The notes: generated by a model from the sequence alone, not told the origin. A DNA stretch of 7,166 bases from CAYSBK01 sp964429265 (GCA_964429265.1 CAYSBK010000127.1:1-7166), one strand, 5' to 3'. Shown: positions 1-7,022, counted from the stretch's first letter. Numbers and translations: made by a program.

Positions 1-588
1 GAGATAGTGCGGTTGCGCAGCGAAGACGGCACGGCGATCGGTGATGCAATCGCGCTTGCGGCGGCAAGGCTTCGCAAGGCTGAGAGCGAGCTGAAAATCA
101 GAATGGCCAGGCTCAGCGGCGAGGCCGGGCGAGACGACCCGAACCGGGCGGACTTCAGGATAAAGAGCAAGGTGATAATCCTGCTTACAGACGGGCGGAA
201 CAATGCCGGCCGATACGCGCCGCTGGAGGCAGCGGAGCTGGCCAAGAAATGGGGGATAAAGGTTTACACGATAGGCATCGGGTCGGGCCGAGCGTACACG
301 ACGATTCAGACGCCGATGGGCTCGTTCAAGGTTCCGACGGCACAGGACCTTGACGAGGGCCTGCTCAAGGCGATTGCTGAGAAGACTGGTGGGCTTTACG
401 GCCGGGCGGACGATGCCGAAGGGCTTCGGCGGATAGTGGAGAAAATCGACGAACTGGAAAAGAGCAAGGTCAGGTCCTACGAGTACACCCAGTACGCGGA
501 GCGATTCGGGCCGTGGACGGCGGCGGCACTGGCCTTGTTGACGGCGGAGATACTTGCGGGATGTACGATATTCCGGAAGATACCGTGA
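1..588 (+). CDS. batA: BatA-like VWA-domain membrane protein, 3' part only
   Basis: The reading frame is open from the first base, so the start and roughly the first 40% of the usual ~330-residue protein lie outside the window. What remains is the second half of a VWA domain. 'DGTAIGDAI' (nt 25-51) carries the MIDAS threonine, and 'LLTDG' (nt 181-195) the distal aspartate that supports metal binding. 'GIKVYTIGIGS' follows. A hydrophobic segment near the C-terminus (about nt 511-565) would be a membrane anchor, leaving a short basic tail. The segment between the two MIDAS motifs is long and highly charged (about nt 73-165). The identification as BatA rather than BatB rests on 'TAIGDAI', the spacing to the tail, and the position directly before batB. 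The DxSxS motif cannot be checked here. The family is known to act at the inner membrane with BatB-E; its exact role is unsettled. Confidence 0.9.
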   Translation, partial: EIVRLRSEDGTAIGDAIALAAARLRKAESELKIRMARLSGEAGRDDPNRADFRIKSKVIILLTDGRNNAGRYAPLEAAELAKKWGIKVYTIGIGSGRAYTTIQTPMGSFKVPTAQDLDEGLLKAIAEKTGGLYGRADDAEGLRRIVEKIDELEKSKVRSYEYTQYAERFGPWTAAALALLTAEILAGCTIFRKIP

Positions 589-603
589 GGAGTTGGAGGT
601 AGT

Positions 604-1638
604 ATGACGTTAGGCAACGACAGGGCACTTTGGTTGTTGTTTGTGGTACCGGTTGTGCTGGTGCCGGCGTACGTCTGGTGCTTCTGGCGGAAGGCGGCGA
701 TGCTGAGGGCACTTGCGTCGAGTGAGCTGCTGAAGAAGATAAATCCTTCGGTGAGCCTGGGCAGGCAGCTATTCAAGGCTTTTCTGCTGGTGGCTGGTTT
801 CGTCTTTGTTGTGATAGCGCTTACGCAGCCGAAGTGGAACCCCAGACCTCAGCGGATAAGGCGAAGCGGGCGGGACGTGGTGATTTTACTGGACACGTCC
901 CGGTCGATGCTGGCAGAAGATATCAAGCCGAGCCGACTTGAGCGTGCGAAACTGGCGATAGGGGACCTGCTGGAGAGGCTGCAGGGGGACCGGATCGCGA
1001 TAGTGACGTTTGCCGGCAATGCGTCGGTTAAATGTCCCCTGACGCAGGACTACGCATTTGCGCGGATGGTGCTGGCGGACATCTCGACCGAGAGCACCAG
1101 CAGGGGCGGCACAATGGTCGGTGACGCGATTCGCAAGGCGGTGGCGGACGTATTCGACCGCAGGAGCCGGTTGTTCAAGGACATAATCCTGATAACCGAT
1201 GGCGAGGAGCACAAGGGCTACGAGAGCTTTGCGGTTCAGGCAGCGGAAAAGGCCGCACAGCAAGGCGTTCGGATAATCGCGATAGGACTCGGCGATGAAA
1301 ATGAGGGGGCGAGGATACCGGTAACCGGCCCGAATGGTGAGAAGACGTTCCTGAAATACAAGGGTCGGGAGGTGTGGACGAAGCTCAACGGTGATTTACT
1401 GCGTAATATCGTATATGCGACGCCCGGCGGGAAGTATCTCTGCGTGGGTCCGGGTCAGACGTTCGACCTTGGCGAGATCTATGACAGTCTTATTGCGTCG
1501 GCTGAAAAGAGGCAGCTCGAATCGCAGACGATGACGAGATACGACGAGAAGTTTCAGATATTTCTGGCTGCGGGTATCGGCCTGATTGCGTGGGAGGCAC
1601 TTTTAGGTGAGCGAAAGAAATCACAAGCCGGTGCGTGA
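604..1638 (+). CDS. batB: BatB-like VWA-domain membrane protein
   Basis: This 344-residue protein has the full BatB layout and normal length. Two N-terminal hydrophobic segments (about residues 8-27 and 57-74) are followed by a VWA domain (about 91-300) and a third hydrophobic segment (about 317-334). The metal-ion-dependent adhesion site looks complete: 'DTSRS' at 97-101, Thr170 in 'GGTMVGDAI', and Asp199 in 'LITDG'. 'ALTQPKWNPRPQ' just before the domain and 'ALLGER' at the end are typical of the family. The ATG at 604 is preceded by GGAGG at 595-599, four bases away, which fixes the start 15 nt after batA. The product is expected to be anchored in the inner membrane with the VWA domain outside, binding partner proteins through the metal site. 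By hand count, 11 of its 23 isoleucines use ATA, which is high for a gene this GC-rich. Confidence 0.94.
   Translation: MTLGNDRALWLLFVVPVVLVPAYVWCFWRKAAMLRALASSELLKKINPSVSLGRQLFKAFLLVAGFVFVVIALTQPKWNPRPQRIRRSGRDVVILLDTSRSMLAEDIKPSRLERAKLAIGDLLERLQGDRIAIVTFAGNASVKCPLTQDYAFARMVLADISTESTSRGGTMVGDAIRKAVADVFDRRSRLFKDIILITDGEEHKGYESFAVQAAEKAAQQGVRIIAIGLGDENEGARIPVTGPNGEKTFLKYKGREVWTKLNGDLLRNIVYATPGGKYLCVGPGQTFDLGEIYDSLIASAEKRQLESQTMTRYDEKFQIFLAAGIGLIAWEALLGERKKSQAGA
1592..1597 (+). promoter_or_regulatory. Ribosome binding site supporting the GTG start of batC
   Basis: GGGAGG lies nine bases before the GTG at 1607, inside the end of batB. It favours the GTG over the in-frame ATG at 1682. The latter would also begin in the middle of the signal-peptide hydrophobic core. 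Confidence 0.6.
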
Positions 1639-2761
1639 GCGGCCGGGACGGCCGGCCCTCGGGCTGACGCTTGTCGTATGGATGGCGGTTGCAGTACAGC
1701 AGGCGTGCGCGGAATCGGCGGCGTCGTGCGTGAGGGAAGGAAACGCATTGTATCATCAGGGCAAGTATAACGAGGCGATAGAGGCTTACGACCGCGCACT
1801 GGTTGAGAAGGCGGAGGCGTCGGAGGCCATATTCAACAAGGCCAACTGTTATTACAGGCTGGACGACTGGGCCAGGGCGGCGGAGCTTTACAGGCAGGTG
1901 GCCTCACAAAGCAAGGATATGGAGCTTGTGGCCAAGGCGCGGTACAACCTCGGCAACTGCTGCTTTAAGCAGGGGCTTCGGCAGCGTGATTCGGACTTGC
2001 AGAAGGCGCTGGACGCACTGAAGGAAAGCATCGTGCACTGGCGCGGGGTTCTTGAGCTACGGCCATCGAACGAAAAGGCGGGAAAGAACATAGAAGTGGC
2101 GAGGCTGATTATCAAAGACATTCTGGACCAACTCAATAAGCAGATGCAGCAGCAACAGCAGCAGGCTCAAAGACAAAAGCAAATCCAGCAGAAGCTGCAG
2201 GAATTGCTTCAGCGACAGAAAGCGGCTGCACAGCAAACGCAGCAGACCAAATCGCAGGCCGAGGAGGGCCAGATTTCACAGGAGGAGGCATCGAAGCAGT
2301 ATTCGCAGCAGGCCGATGAACAGCGGCGGCTGGCGGAGGAAACGCAACAGCTAAGTAAGCAATTGGATGCGAATGAGCCTAACAGCAGCCCGCAGATGCA
2401 GCAGGCGTCGGAACAGCTTCGGGCGGCGGCGTCGGCCCAGCAGCGTGCAGAGAAACACCTGGAGGCCTCGGACGCCAATAGTGCCGCCCGGTCGCAGGCC
2501 GAGGCGATTGAGCGGTTGGAGGATGCGATGAAGCAGCTTTCCGGCCCGAAGCAGCCGGGACAGGATAACCAGCAACAGCAGCAACCACAGACTCAGCAAC
2601 AGACACAGCCAGAAGACGCCAATAAACCCGGGCAGCAGCAAGAGCAGGTTTACGCGGCTGATGCGACTGCGGACGAGATACTCGAGAGGGAGCGGCGGCA
2701 GAAGAGGCTGCGGCAAATGAGACAACGAGGTGGTTACCAGAAGGTTGAGATGGACTGGTGA
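1607..2761 (+). CDS. batC: BatC-like secreted TPR protein with glutamine-rich tail
   Basis: This 384-residue protein starts with GTG inside batB, overlapping it by 32 nt. A basic N-terminus and hydrophobic core (about residues 19-32) end in 'ACA', giving a likely signal-peptidase site after residue 35. Two or three TPR units follow: about 42-75 ('REGNALYHQGKYNEAIEAY'), 75-100, and a longer one at 108-150 containing 'ARYNLGNCCFKQG'. Residues 179-346 are a low-complexity region of probable coiled coil, with about 52 glutamines in 168 positions. The C-terminus is basic and ends in 'KVEMDW', which resembles the conserved tail of BatC-type proteins as I remember it. TPRs usually bind peptides, so the protein is a plausible scaffold for the VWA domains of BatA/BatB. 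No membrane helix other than the signal is seen, so it is probably periplasmic. Family assignment is firm; partners are inferred. Confidence 0.88.
   Translation: MSERNHKPVRERPGRPALGLTLVVWMAVAVQQACAESAASCVREGNALYHQGKYNEAIEAYDRALVEKAEASEAIFNKANCYYRLDDWARAAELYRQVASQSKDMELVAKARYNLGNCCFKQGLRQRDSDLQKALDALKESIVHWRGVLELRPSNEKAGKNIEVARLIIKDILDQLNKQMQQQQQQAQRQKQIQQKLQELLQRQKAAAQQTQQTKSQAEEGQISQEEASKQYSQQADEQRRLAEETQQLSKQLDANEPNSSPQMQQASEQLRAAASAQQRAEKHLEASDANSAARSQAEAIERLEDAMKQLSGPKQPGQDNQQQQQPQTQQQTQPEDANKPGQQQEQVYAADATADEILERERRQKRLRQMRQRGGYQKVEMDW
2141..2644 (+). repeat. CAG/CAA-rich tract encoding the glutamine-rich region of BatC
   Basis: Two dense glutamine runs (about 2141-2164 and 2567-2620) flank a less dense stretch. 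CAG and CAA codons are mixed within the runs, so it is not a pure triplet repeat. It looks like selection for glutamine rather than very recent slippage. It lies wholly within the batC frame. Confidence 0.75.
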
Positions 2762-2762
2762 T

Positions 2763-4574
2763 ATGAAGGCTGATGCGAGATACGTTCTGTGGGTTTGGGC
2801 AGCCGTGTCGCTTCTGGCCGCAGGTGCATCGGGACAGGTGCGGGTGACTGCACAGGTGGATACCTCGGAAGACATTTACGTTGGCGAAAGCTTCACGTAC
2901 AACATAATCATAGACGGGTGGAACCAGCCGGGGGAGGTTGATTTGTCGCCGCTGGCTGGGTACAGCCCACAAAGTGCAGGCAGCCAGGACGTGTCGCAAA
3001 CGTCGATAACGATCATCAACGGCAGGACCACGAGAAAAACGGTCAAGCGGTTCGTGATGAGATACCTGCTGACGGCGAAATCGGCGGGCCGTATAACGCT
3101 GCCGGCGGTAACGGTTGAGGTTGCAGGCAAGAAGTACCGCACCAATCCGGTAGAGGTGGACATTCTCAAGCCGGGTACGACGGACCGGCTGGACATCGAG
3201 CTGACATTATCGCATCGGCGTTGCTACGTCGGGCAGGCGGTGACGATGACGGTTAAGTTTTTCGCCTCAGCGGAGCTTGGGGATTTCCAGATAAACGTGC
3301 CGGTATTCGAGAACGAGGAGGATTTCGACTTTGAAGACCCGGACGAAGTCCCGGCCGGCGCCAAGCGGTACAGGTTAAGTGCGGGTTCGCAGGTGCCGGT
3401 CTACATCACCCAGAGCAGGGTCGTTCATAAAGGCCGGCAGGCGAGTATGCTGTTGTTCCGGAAGTTGTTGATACCGAAGCGGCCGGGTCGGATAGAGATA
3501 GCAGCGGTGACGGTTTCGGCGGACGTGGTCGTAGGCGGGACGCGCAGCTTTTTCAGGTTCAGTCCGCAATACAAGCGCTTCATGGTCGGTTCGGATTCGG
3601 CTGTGCTGGAGGTTTTGCCGCTGCCTGAGCAGGGCAAGCCGGAGGGGTTTTACGGTCTGGTTGGGCGTTACACGATTTCGGCGACGGCCGAGCCGACAAA
3701 GGTGCACGTCGGCGACCCGATCACGCTGACGATTAGGATAAGCGGCGAGCGTCTCAAGCCGGTGCGGTGGCCGCGGCTCGAGTCGGTCGGGGAGCTTGCG
3801 GCGAATTTCAAGATTCCATCCGAGCGTGCAGCGGGGACGGTCCGGGATGGTGCGAAGGTTTTCGTACAGACGATACGTGCCAAGACCGACAAGGTCGAGC
3901 GGATACCGCCGATTCCACTGGCGTATTTCGACAGCGAGCAGGGCCGGTACGTGGTAACCGCAACCGACCCCATCAAGTTGGAGGTTGCGGCGACGGAGGT
4001 TCTGACGCCGGGGGATTTGCAGGGTGGTGATTTTCGTCCGGTCAACAGGGAGGTGGAGGCGCTAAAGAAGGGTATCTCGGCCAACTACGAGGGGCTTGAC
4101 GCGCTGGAAAGCGTGAGATTTTCGCCGGTCGAAGCGTTGCTGAGCGTGTCTTACGGGGCGCTGTGGATGGTGCCGCTGGCGGTGCTGGCGGGCAGTGTCG
4201 TGGCGAGGTTGTTCGCATTTACCAGTCCCGAGAAAAAGGCGATGAGGCGTCGCCGTCGGGCGGCGGGCGAGGCAATCGCCCTTCTGAAAAAGGTCAGGGC
4301 CGGCGACCAGGCGGCAGGTGAGCAGGTGGCGGCGGCAATGAAACAATATGTCGGGCAGCGTTTCGGCAGAACGGCAGGGTCGCTGACCGGCGATGACTGC
4401 CGGGCGATTGTCGCCGAGGCGACAGGGGACCGGGAGGTTGCGGACAGGTACAAGCAGATTATGGAACGGTGCGAGGCCGCGCGTTATGCCGCCGGTCAGG
4501 CGGATATCGATACGGGAAAAGTCAGAGATGTTATCGAGCTTATCCGGCTGGTGGAAAAGAAATCACGGAAATGA
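2763..4574 (+). CDS. batD: BatD-like exported protein with C-terminal membrane anchor
   Basis: I chose the ATG at 2763, one base after the batC stop, giving 603 residues. It begins directly with a good signal peptide ('VLWVWAAVSLLAAGASG', likely cleaved near residue 24). The GTG at 2730 would prepend 11 charged residues. The body consists of beta-rich repeats typical of the BatD (oxygen tolerance) family. 'AKSAGRITLPAVTVEVAGKK' (105-124), 'VGQAVTMTVKFF' (156-167) and 'VHVGDPITLTIRISG' (314-328) are characteristic strands. An acidic patch of nine Asp/Glu residues lies at about 184-196. One membrane helix (about 464-484) is followed by a basic stretch 'RRRRR' (495-499), consistent with a cytoplasmic side, and a helical tail of about 110 residues containing 'CEAARYA'. 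The large N-terminal part should be periplasmic. It overlaps batE by four bases. Confidence 0.92.
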   Translation: MKADARYVLWVWAAVSLLAAGASGQVRVTAQVDTSEDIYVGESFTYNIIIDGWNQPGEVDLSPLAGYSPQSAGSQDVSQTSITIINGRTTRKTVKRFVMRYLLTAKSAGRITLPAVTVEVAGKKYRTNPVEVDILKPGTTDRLDIELTLSHRRCYVGQAVTMTVKFFASAELGDFQINVPVFENEEDFDFEDPDEVPAGAKRYRLSAGSQVPVYITQSRVVHKGRQASMLLFRKLLIPKRPGRIEIAAVTVSADVVVGGTRSFFRFSPQYKRFMVGSDSAVLEVLPLPEQGKPEGFYGLVGRYTISATAEPTKVHVGDPITLTIRISGERLKPVRWPRLESVGELAANFKIPSERAAGTVRDGAKVFVQTIRAKTDKVERIPPIPLAYFDSEQGRYVVTATDPIKLEVAATEVLTPGDLQGGDFRPVNREVEALKKGISANYEGLDALESVRFSPVEALLSVSYGALWMVPLAVLAGSVVARLFAFTSPEKKAMRRRRRAAGEAIALLKKVRAGDQAAGEQVAAAMKQYVGQRFGRTAGSLTGDDCRAIVAEATGDREVADRYKQIMERCEAARYAAGQADIDTGKVRDVIELIRLVEKKSRK

Positions 4575-5389
4575 AAACGAGCAGGTGTTTAATTGCCGGT
4601 GTGGTTTTGATGGCGGCCGCGATGGTGTGCGCGGCGGGTACCGACGCAGCCGAAAAAGATGCGGCGGCCTTGTTCGTTGAGGCGAACGGTGCTTTCAGGA
4701 AGGCCAACGAAGTCAGCAACGACCACCAGCGGGCGGTCAGACTGTACGACAAGGCGATAATGCTTTATGAAAAAATCATAAGTGACTACGGCATTGAAAA
4801 TCCGAAGCTTTATTATAATCTTGCCAATGCATATCTTCTTAAGGGTGATTTGGGCAGGGCTATTTTGAATTACAGGCGTGCGCAGCGCCTGGATGAAACC
4901 GATGCAGACATCCGCAAGAACCTCGACTTCGCCTTGAGCCGGAGGGTGGACAAGGTTGAGCCGGCGGCGGAACAGCGTGTTCTGCAGACGCTTTTTTTCT
5001 GGCACTATGATTTCTCGCTGCGCACGAGGTTTCTGGCCGGCTGTATTTGTTTTGCGGTGGTCTGCATCGCGGCAAGCGTGATGGTCTGGCGAGGTCGCGG
5101 CGGCGTTGCGGCAATTGTGGTGGTCGTTTGCGGGGTGCTCTTTGCGTGCTTTGCGGGGTCGCTGGCAGTGGAAACGAGGCGTTCACAAACCGAGAGGTCC
5201 GGCGTGATAGTGGCTGAGCAGGTCGTTGCACACCAGGCGGACTGGGAGAGTTCCCCGCCCAGTTTCAAAGAACCGCTGCACGCCGGTACAGAGTTTGACT
5301 TGATAGAGCACAGGCCCGGGTGGCTGCACATAAGGCTGGGCAACGGCAGCGACGGCTGGATACCCGAAGAGGCCGGTGAACTACTCTGA
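4571..5389 (+). CDS. batE: BatE-like protein: TPR, two membrane helices, SH3-like domain
   Basis: The ATG at 4571 overlaps the batD stop as ATGA, the usual sign of translational coupling. It gives 272 residues beginning with a signal peptide (hydrophobic residues 7-22, possible cleavage after 'VCAA'). A Cys lies at position 20, but 'AMVC' is a poor lipobox, so I do not call a lipoprotein. A TPR region follows at about 35-125, clearest at 78-110 ('KLYYNLANAYLLKGDLGRAI'). There are two hydrophobic helices at about 153-173 and 178-199. The end, about 208-272, resembles a bacterial SH3 domain ('GVIVAEQVVAHQ', 'GTEFDLIEHRPGWLHIRL', 'DGWIPEEAGEL'). This order is the normal BatE architecture. The helices suggest both soluble domains face the periplasm. 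It is the last gene of the operon. The TPR segment uses more A/T-ending codons than its neighbours. Confidence 0.9.
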   Translation: MKTSRCLIAGVVLMAAAMVCAAGTDAAEKDAAALFVEANGAFRKANEVSNDHQRAVRLYDKAIMLYEKIISDYGIENPKLYYNLANAYLLKGDLGRAILNYRRAQRLDETDADIRKNLDFALSRRVDKVEPAAEQRVLQTLFFWHYDFSLRTRFLAGCICFAVVCIAASVMVWRGRGGVAAIVVVVCGVLFACFAGSLAVETRRSQTERSGVIVAEQVVAHQADWESSPPSFKEPLHAGTEFDLIEHRPGWLHIRLGNGSDGWIPEEAGELL

Positions 5390-5424
5390 AGCAGCGACGG
5401 TCGAGGCTTCGGTGCTCGAAACCG

Positions 5425-5521
5425 GGGCCGGGCGCAGGGATCGTGATTGCATCGTCACAATCCGGCCCGCAGCAGTACCGCTTGATCGCCACGTTCCGTG
5501 GGCACAAGCAGGTTACGTGGC
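5425..5521. terminator. Inverted repeats in the convergent spacer; possible bidirectional terminator
   Basis: The 143-nt spacer between batE (+) and the next gene (-) holds no convincing gene. It contains a hairpin at 5438-5463 (nine-base arms with one mismatch, eight-base loop), enclosed by a seven-base inverted repeat GGGCCGG/CCGGCCC (5425-5431 and 5462-5468). A second element is GCCACGT/ACGTGGC (5488-5494 and 5515-5521), with an alternative tight hairpin CCACG-TTC-CGTGG at 5489-5501. No T-run follows on either strand, so intrinsic termination is only a possibility suggested by position. Confidence 0.3.
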
Positions 5522-5532
5522 CGTTGTGGTCC

Positions 5533-6105
5533 CTATTGGGGGCGGACATACCAGGGCCGTTCGCCGTTTTCGTCCGGGATGAATGCTTCGTCGAGGATGG
5601 CCCGGCCGGCAGTGCCGTCGGCCGGCACCCACTTTTTGTCGTCGATTCTCTTGATGACCCTGCCGCCTGGCCACCGTGCGGCACCGCCCGTTTCGCCGGC
5701 GTTTGGGTCGGCCTTTTCGAGAAAGGCGATGAACCGCTGCGACCGGTCAGGCTGCGGCTTATAGGTCAGCACGTATGCCCTGACGCCGGCCGGCCCGCCG
5801 TCGGGTAAAGGACCCGAAGGGGCTTCTATCGGCGGCACCAGGTCATCACCTGCCACGAAAAGTTCGCCTGTGTTAAGGTCATAAAACCACGCCTTTTTTA
5901 TCGGCTTCAGTCGTGGGAGGCTGTCGTTGCCGGTACGGAGAACAGCGACGAGCAACACGACGGCGGCGGTGCAGGCAAATGCAATCGCCAGTTTCGGCCT
6001 TTGGTTGAGCCAGCGGCGAAAGGGACCCCGCCGGCCCGGGTTGCGCAAGCGCGTGAGCCGGTCGGCAAGTTCGAGCCGCAACCATTCAGGGACTTTCATA
6101 CGCAT
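5533..6105 (-). CDS. Membrane-anchored protein of unknown function with 'FYDLNTGELF' segment
   Basis: I cannot give a function. From the ATG at 6105 the product has 190 residues. A basic, arginine-rich N-terminal region (about 1-38) is followed by one membrane helix (about 39-56, 'LAIAFACTAAVVLLVAVL'). A soluble domain of about 130 residues begins with 'KKAWFYDLNTGELFVAGDD' (70-88). Two prolines precede 'IEAPSG', then come 'GVRAYVLTYKP' and 'SQRFIAFLEKADP'. From memory, small planctomycete proteins with such a segment often occur near prepilin-like genes; this is recollection, not a search. With many arginines before the helix, the soluble domain should face outward. It begins 37 nt after the prepilin-like gene on the same strand and was probably transcribed with it. 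The stop is TAG at 5533-5535, convergent with batE. Confidence 0.75.
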   Translation of the reverse strand: MRMKVPEWLRLELADRLTRLRNPGRRGPFRRWLNQRPKLAIAFACTAAVVLLVAVLRTGNDSLPRLKPIKKAWFYDLNTGELFVAGDDLVPPIEAPSGPLPDGGPAGVRAYVLTYKPQPDRSQRFIAFLEKADPNAGETGGAARWPGGRVIKRIDDKKWVPADGTAGRAILDEAFIPDENGERPWYVRPQ

Positions 6106-6110
6106 CAATG

Positions 6111-6115
6111 CACCT
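6111..6115 (-). promoter_or_regulatory. Ribosome binding site deciding the start at 6105
   Basis: Read on the - strand this is AGGTG, five bases before the ATG at 6105. An in-frame TTG just upstream (6108) is too close to the site. The ATG at 6099 would be eleven bases away. I therefore prefer 6105. Confidence 0.5.
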
Positions 6116-6142
6116 GTTCACAAGAAACGCACGGCAAAAGTG

Positions 6143-6955
6143 CTACCGTCGTACTACCCAGCCCATCGACATACGTACGATGCGATAGAGGTCGGGATTA
6201 TCCGGCGAGGCCTGCGACGCGTCGATACGCCAGCGGGCAAAGTCGGCGGTCCTGCGGTCTTTGTAAGGCCAGTATTCGCAATGGCCGTCGGCGAAGGAAA
6301 CATTGCAGCCGCTGGTGTGCCTGTCGGTGATGTTCCGGCTGGGCTTGCGAAACCAGGCGGGTGGGTCGGCGTGTATGTCTTCGACGGCCGAGAAGGATCC
6401 TTCGATCCACCCTGCAAGGCTGGCTGCGTCGATGAATACCAGCCTGTCGGCACCTCTGCCGATGGCGCTGAGTTTGGTGAAAGGGTTTATATGACCTTCT
6501 TCGCAACCGCACGTCGCTCCGTTCATCGTTCGGGAAAGCGCATAGCTGCGGACAAGGCCGCTGCGGTCACTCTTACACCTGTAACTGCCGAGCCGGCGGA
6601 CCCATTGCCACAGCACGCCGTCTCTGATTGCCTGCTCGGTACCGCCCGTCAGGTTGGCCGGTACCATCGGGCCGTCGGCCACCCAGTTGCAGCCGGGATT
6701 GTTCCAGTCGGTGTTCGCCGAGCACAGCTTGTCGTCGCTGTCGCCGGCGTACATAAACCAGGCGGCGGTGAGGTTCTTCAAGTTGGTCGCGCAGTGAATT
6801 CGACGGCCCTGCTCGCGGGCACGGGACAAGGCGGGCATCAGTATCGCCATAAGCAGGGCGATTATCGAGATAACCACCAGTAGCTCCACGAGGGTAAAAC
6901 CACGCGGCGTGATTCGGCGGGTTCCGCTTTCTTGACGGCTGCAGGGTGCGCACAT
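6143..6955 (-). CDS. Prepilin-type N-methylation / H-X9-DG domain protein
   Basis: This 270-residue protein begins with a type IV prepilin-like leader of 19 residues. It is cut by prepilin peptidase at 'PRG^FTLVELL', with the conserved glutamate at position 5 of the mature form. A hydrophobic helix follows to about residue 42. The N-terminal helix continues as 'ALSRAREQGRRIHCATNLKN', as in planctomycete pseudopilin-like proteins. Near the C-terminus His213 and 'FADGHCEYW' form exactly H-X9-DG (213-224), the hallmark of the prepilin-type processing-associated H-X9-DG family of Planctomycetes, Verrucomicrobia and Lentisphaerae. 'YRCKSD' (125-130) is another typical spot. The mature chain has eight cysteines (55, 78, 89, 127, 149, 151, 217, 226). 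A GGGAG site (6963-6967) lies seven bases before the ATG. It should be assembled or held at the inner membrane; the function of this large family is not established. Confidence 0.92.
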   Translation of the reverse strand: MCAPCSRQESGTRRITPRGFTLVELLVVISIIALLMAILMPALSRAREQGRRIHCATNLKNLTAAWFMYAGDSDDKLCSANTDWNNPGCNWVADGPMVPANLTGGTEQAIRDGVLWQWVRRLGSYRCKSDRSGLVRSYALSRTMNGATCGCEEGHINPFTKLSAIGRGADRLVFIDAASLAGWIEGSFSAVEDIHADPPAWFRKPSRNITDRHTSGCNVSFADGHCEYWPYKDRRTADFARWRIDASQASPDNPDLYRIVRMSMGWVVRR

Positions 6956-6967
6956 AATACTTCTCCC

Positions 6968-6983
6968 GCTTTAACGGTAAAGC
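6968..6983 (-). promoter_or_regulatory. Leader hairpin immediately before the ribosome binding site of the prepilin-like gene
   Basis: On the - strand GCTTTA-CCGT-TAAAGC is a perfect six-base stem with a four-base loop, and its last base touches the GGGAG ribosome site. It could influence translation start. The stem is short and A/T-rich, so chance is possible. A second small hairpin with five-base arms and a four-base loop (7005-7018) lies further upstream in the same leader. Confidence 0.4.
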
Positions 6984-7022
6984 ATCGGTACAGCAGCATC
7001 TCCGGTGCATTCGTGCACGGTC

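Noticed and set aside
2141..2644. Triplet-repeat or CRISPR-like array in batC
   Set aside because: The repeats are interrupted CAG/CAA codons in frame with glutamine, with no regular repeat-spacer period.
2730..2762. Upstream GTG start for batD
   Set aside because: It would add 11 charged residues before a signal peptide that begins well at the ATG at 2763, and would overlap batC by 32 nt.
2379..2999. 206-codon open frame on the - strand
   Set aside because: It lies antisense to batC and batD and its composition mirrors the glutamine-rich codons; no domain is visible.
4469..4570. Upstream start extending batE by 34 residues
   Set aside because: The extension lies in the batD tail, is rich in Arg, Gly and Tyr, and would bury the signal peptide. 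The ATGA overlap at 4571 is a better start.
4571..4633. Lipoprotein signal in BatE (Cys20)
   Set aside because: The residues before the cysteine are 'AMV', which does not fit the lipobox where Gly, Ala or Ser precedes Cys.
5443..5808. Open frame on the + strand after batE
   Set aside because: It overlaps the opposite-strand 190-residue gene, lacks a convincing ribosome site, and its product has no recognisable motif.
5927..6883. A 318-codon open frame on the + strand
   Set aside because: It runs opposite the prepilin-like gene and the N-terminal part of the unknown membrane protein, both of which have clear domains, helices and ribosome sites. The + strand translation shows no recognisable domain and is best explained as a GC-rich shadow frame.
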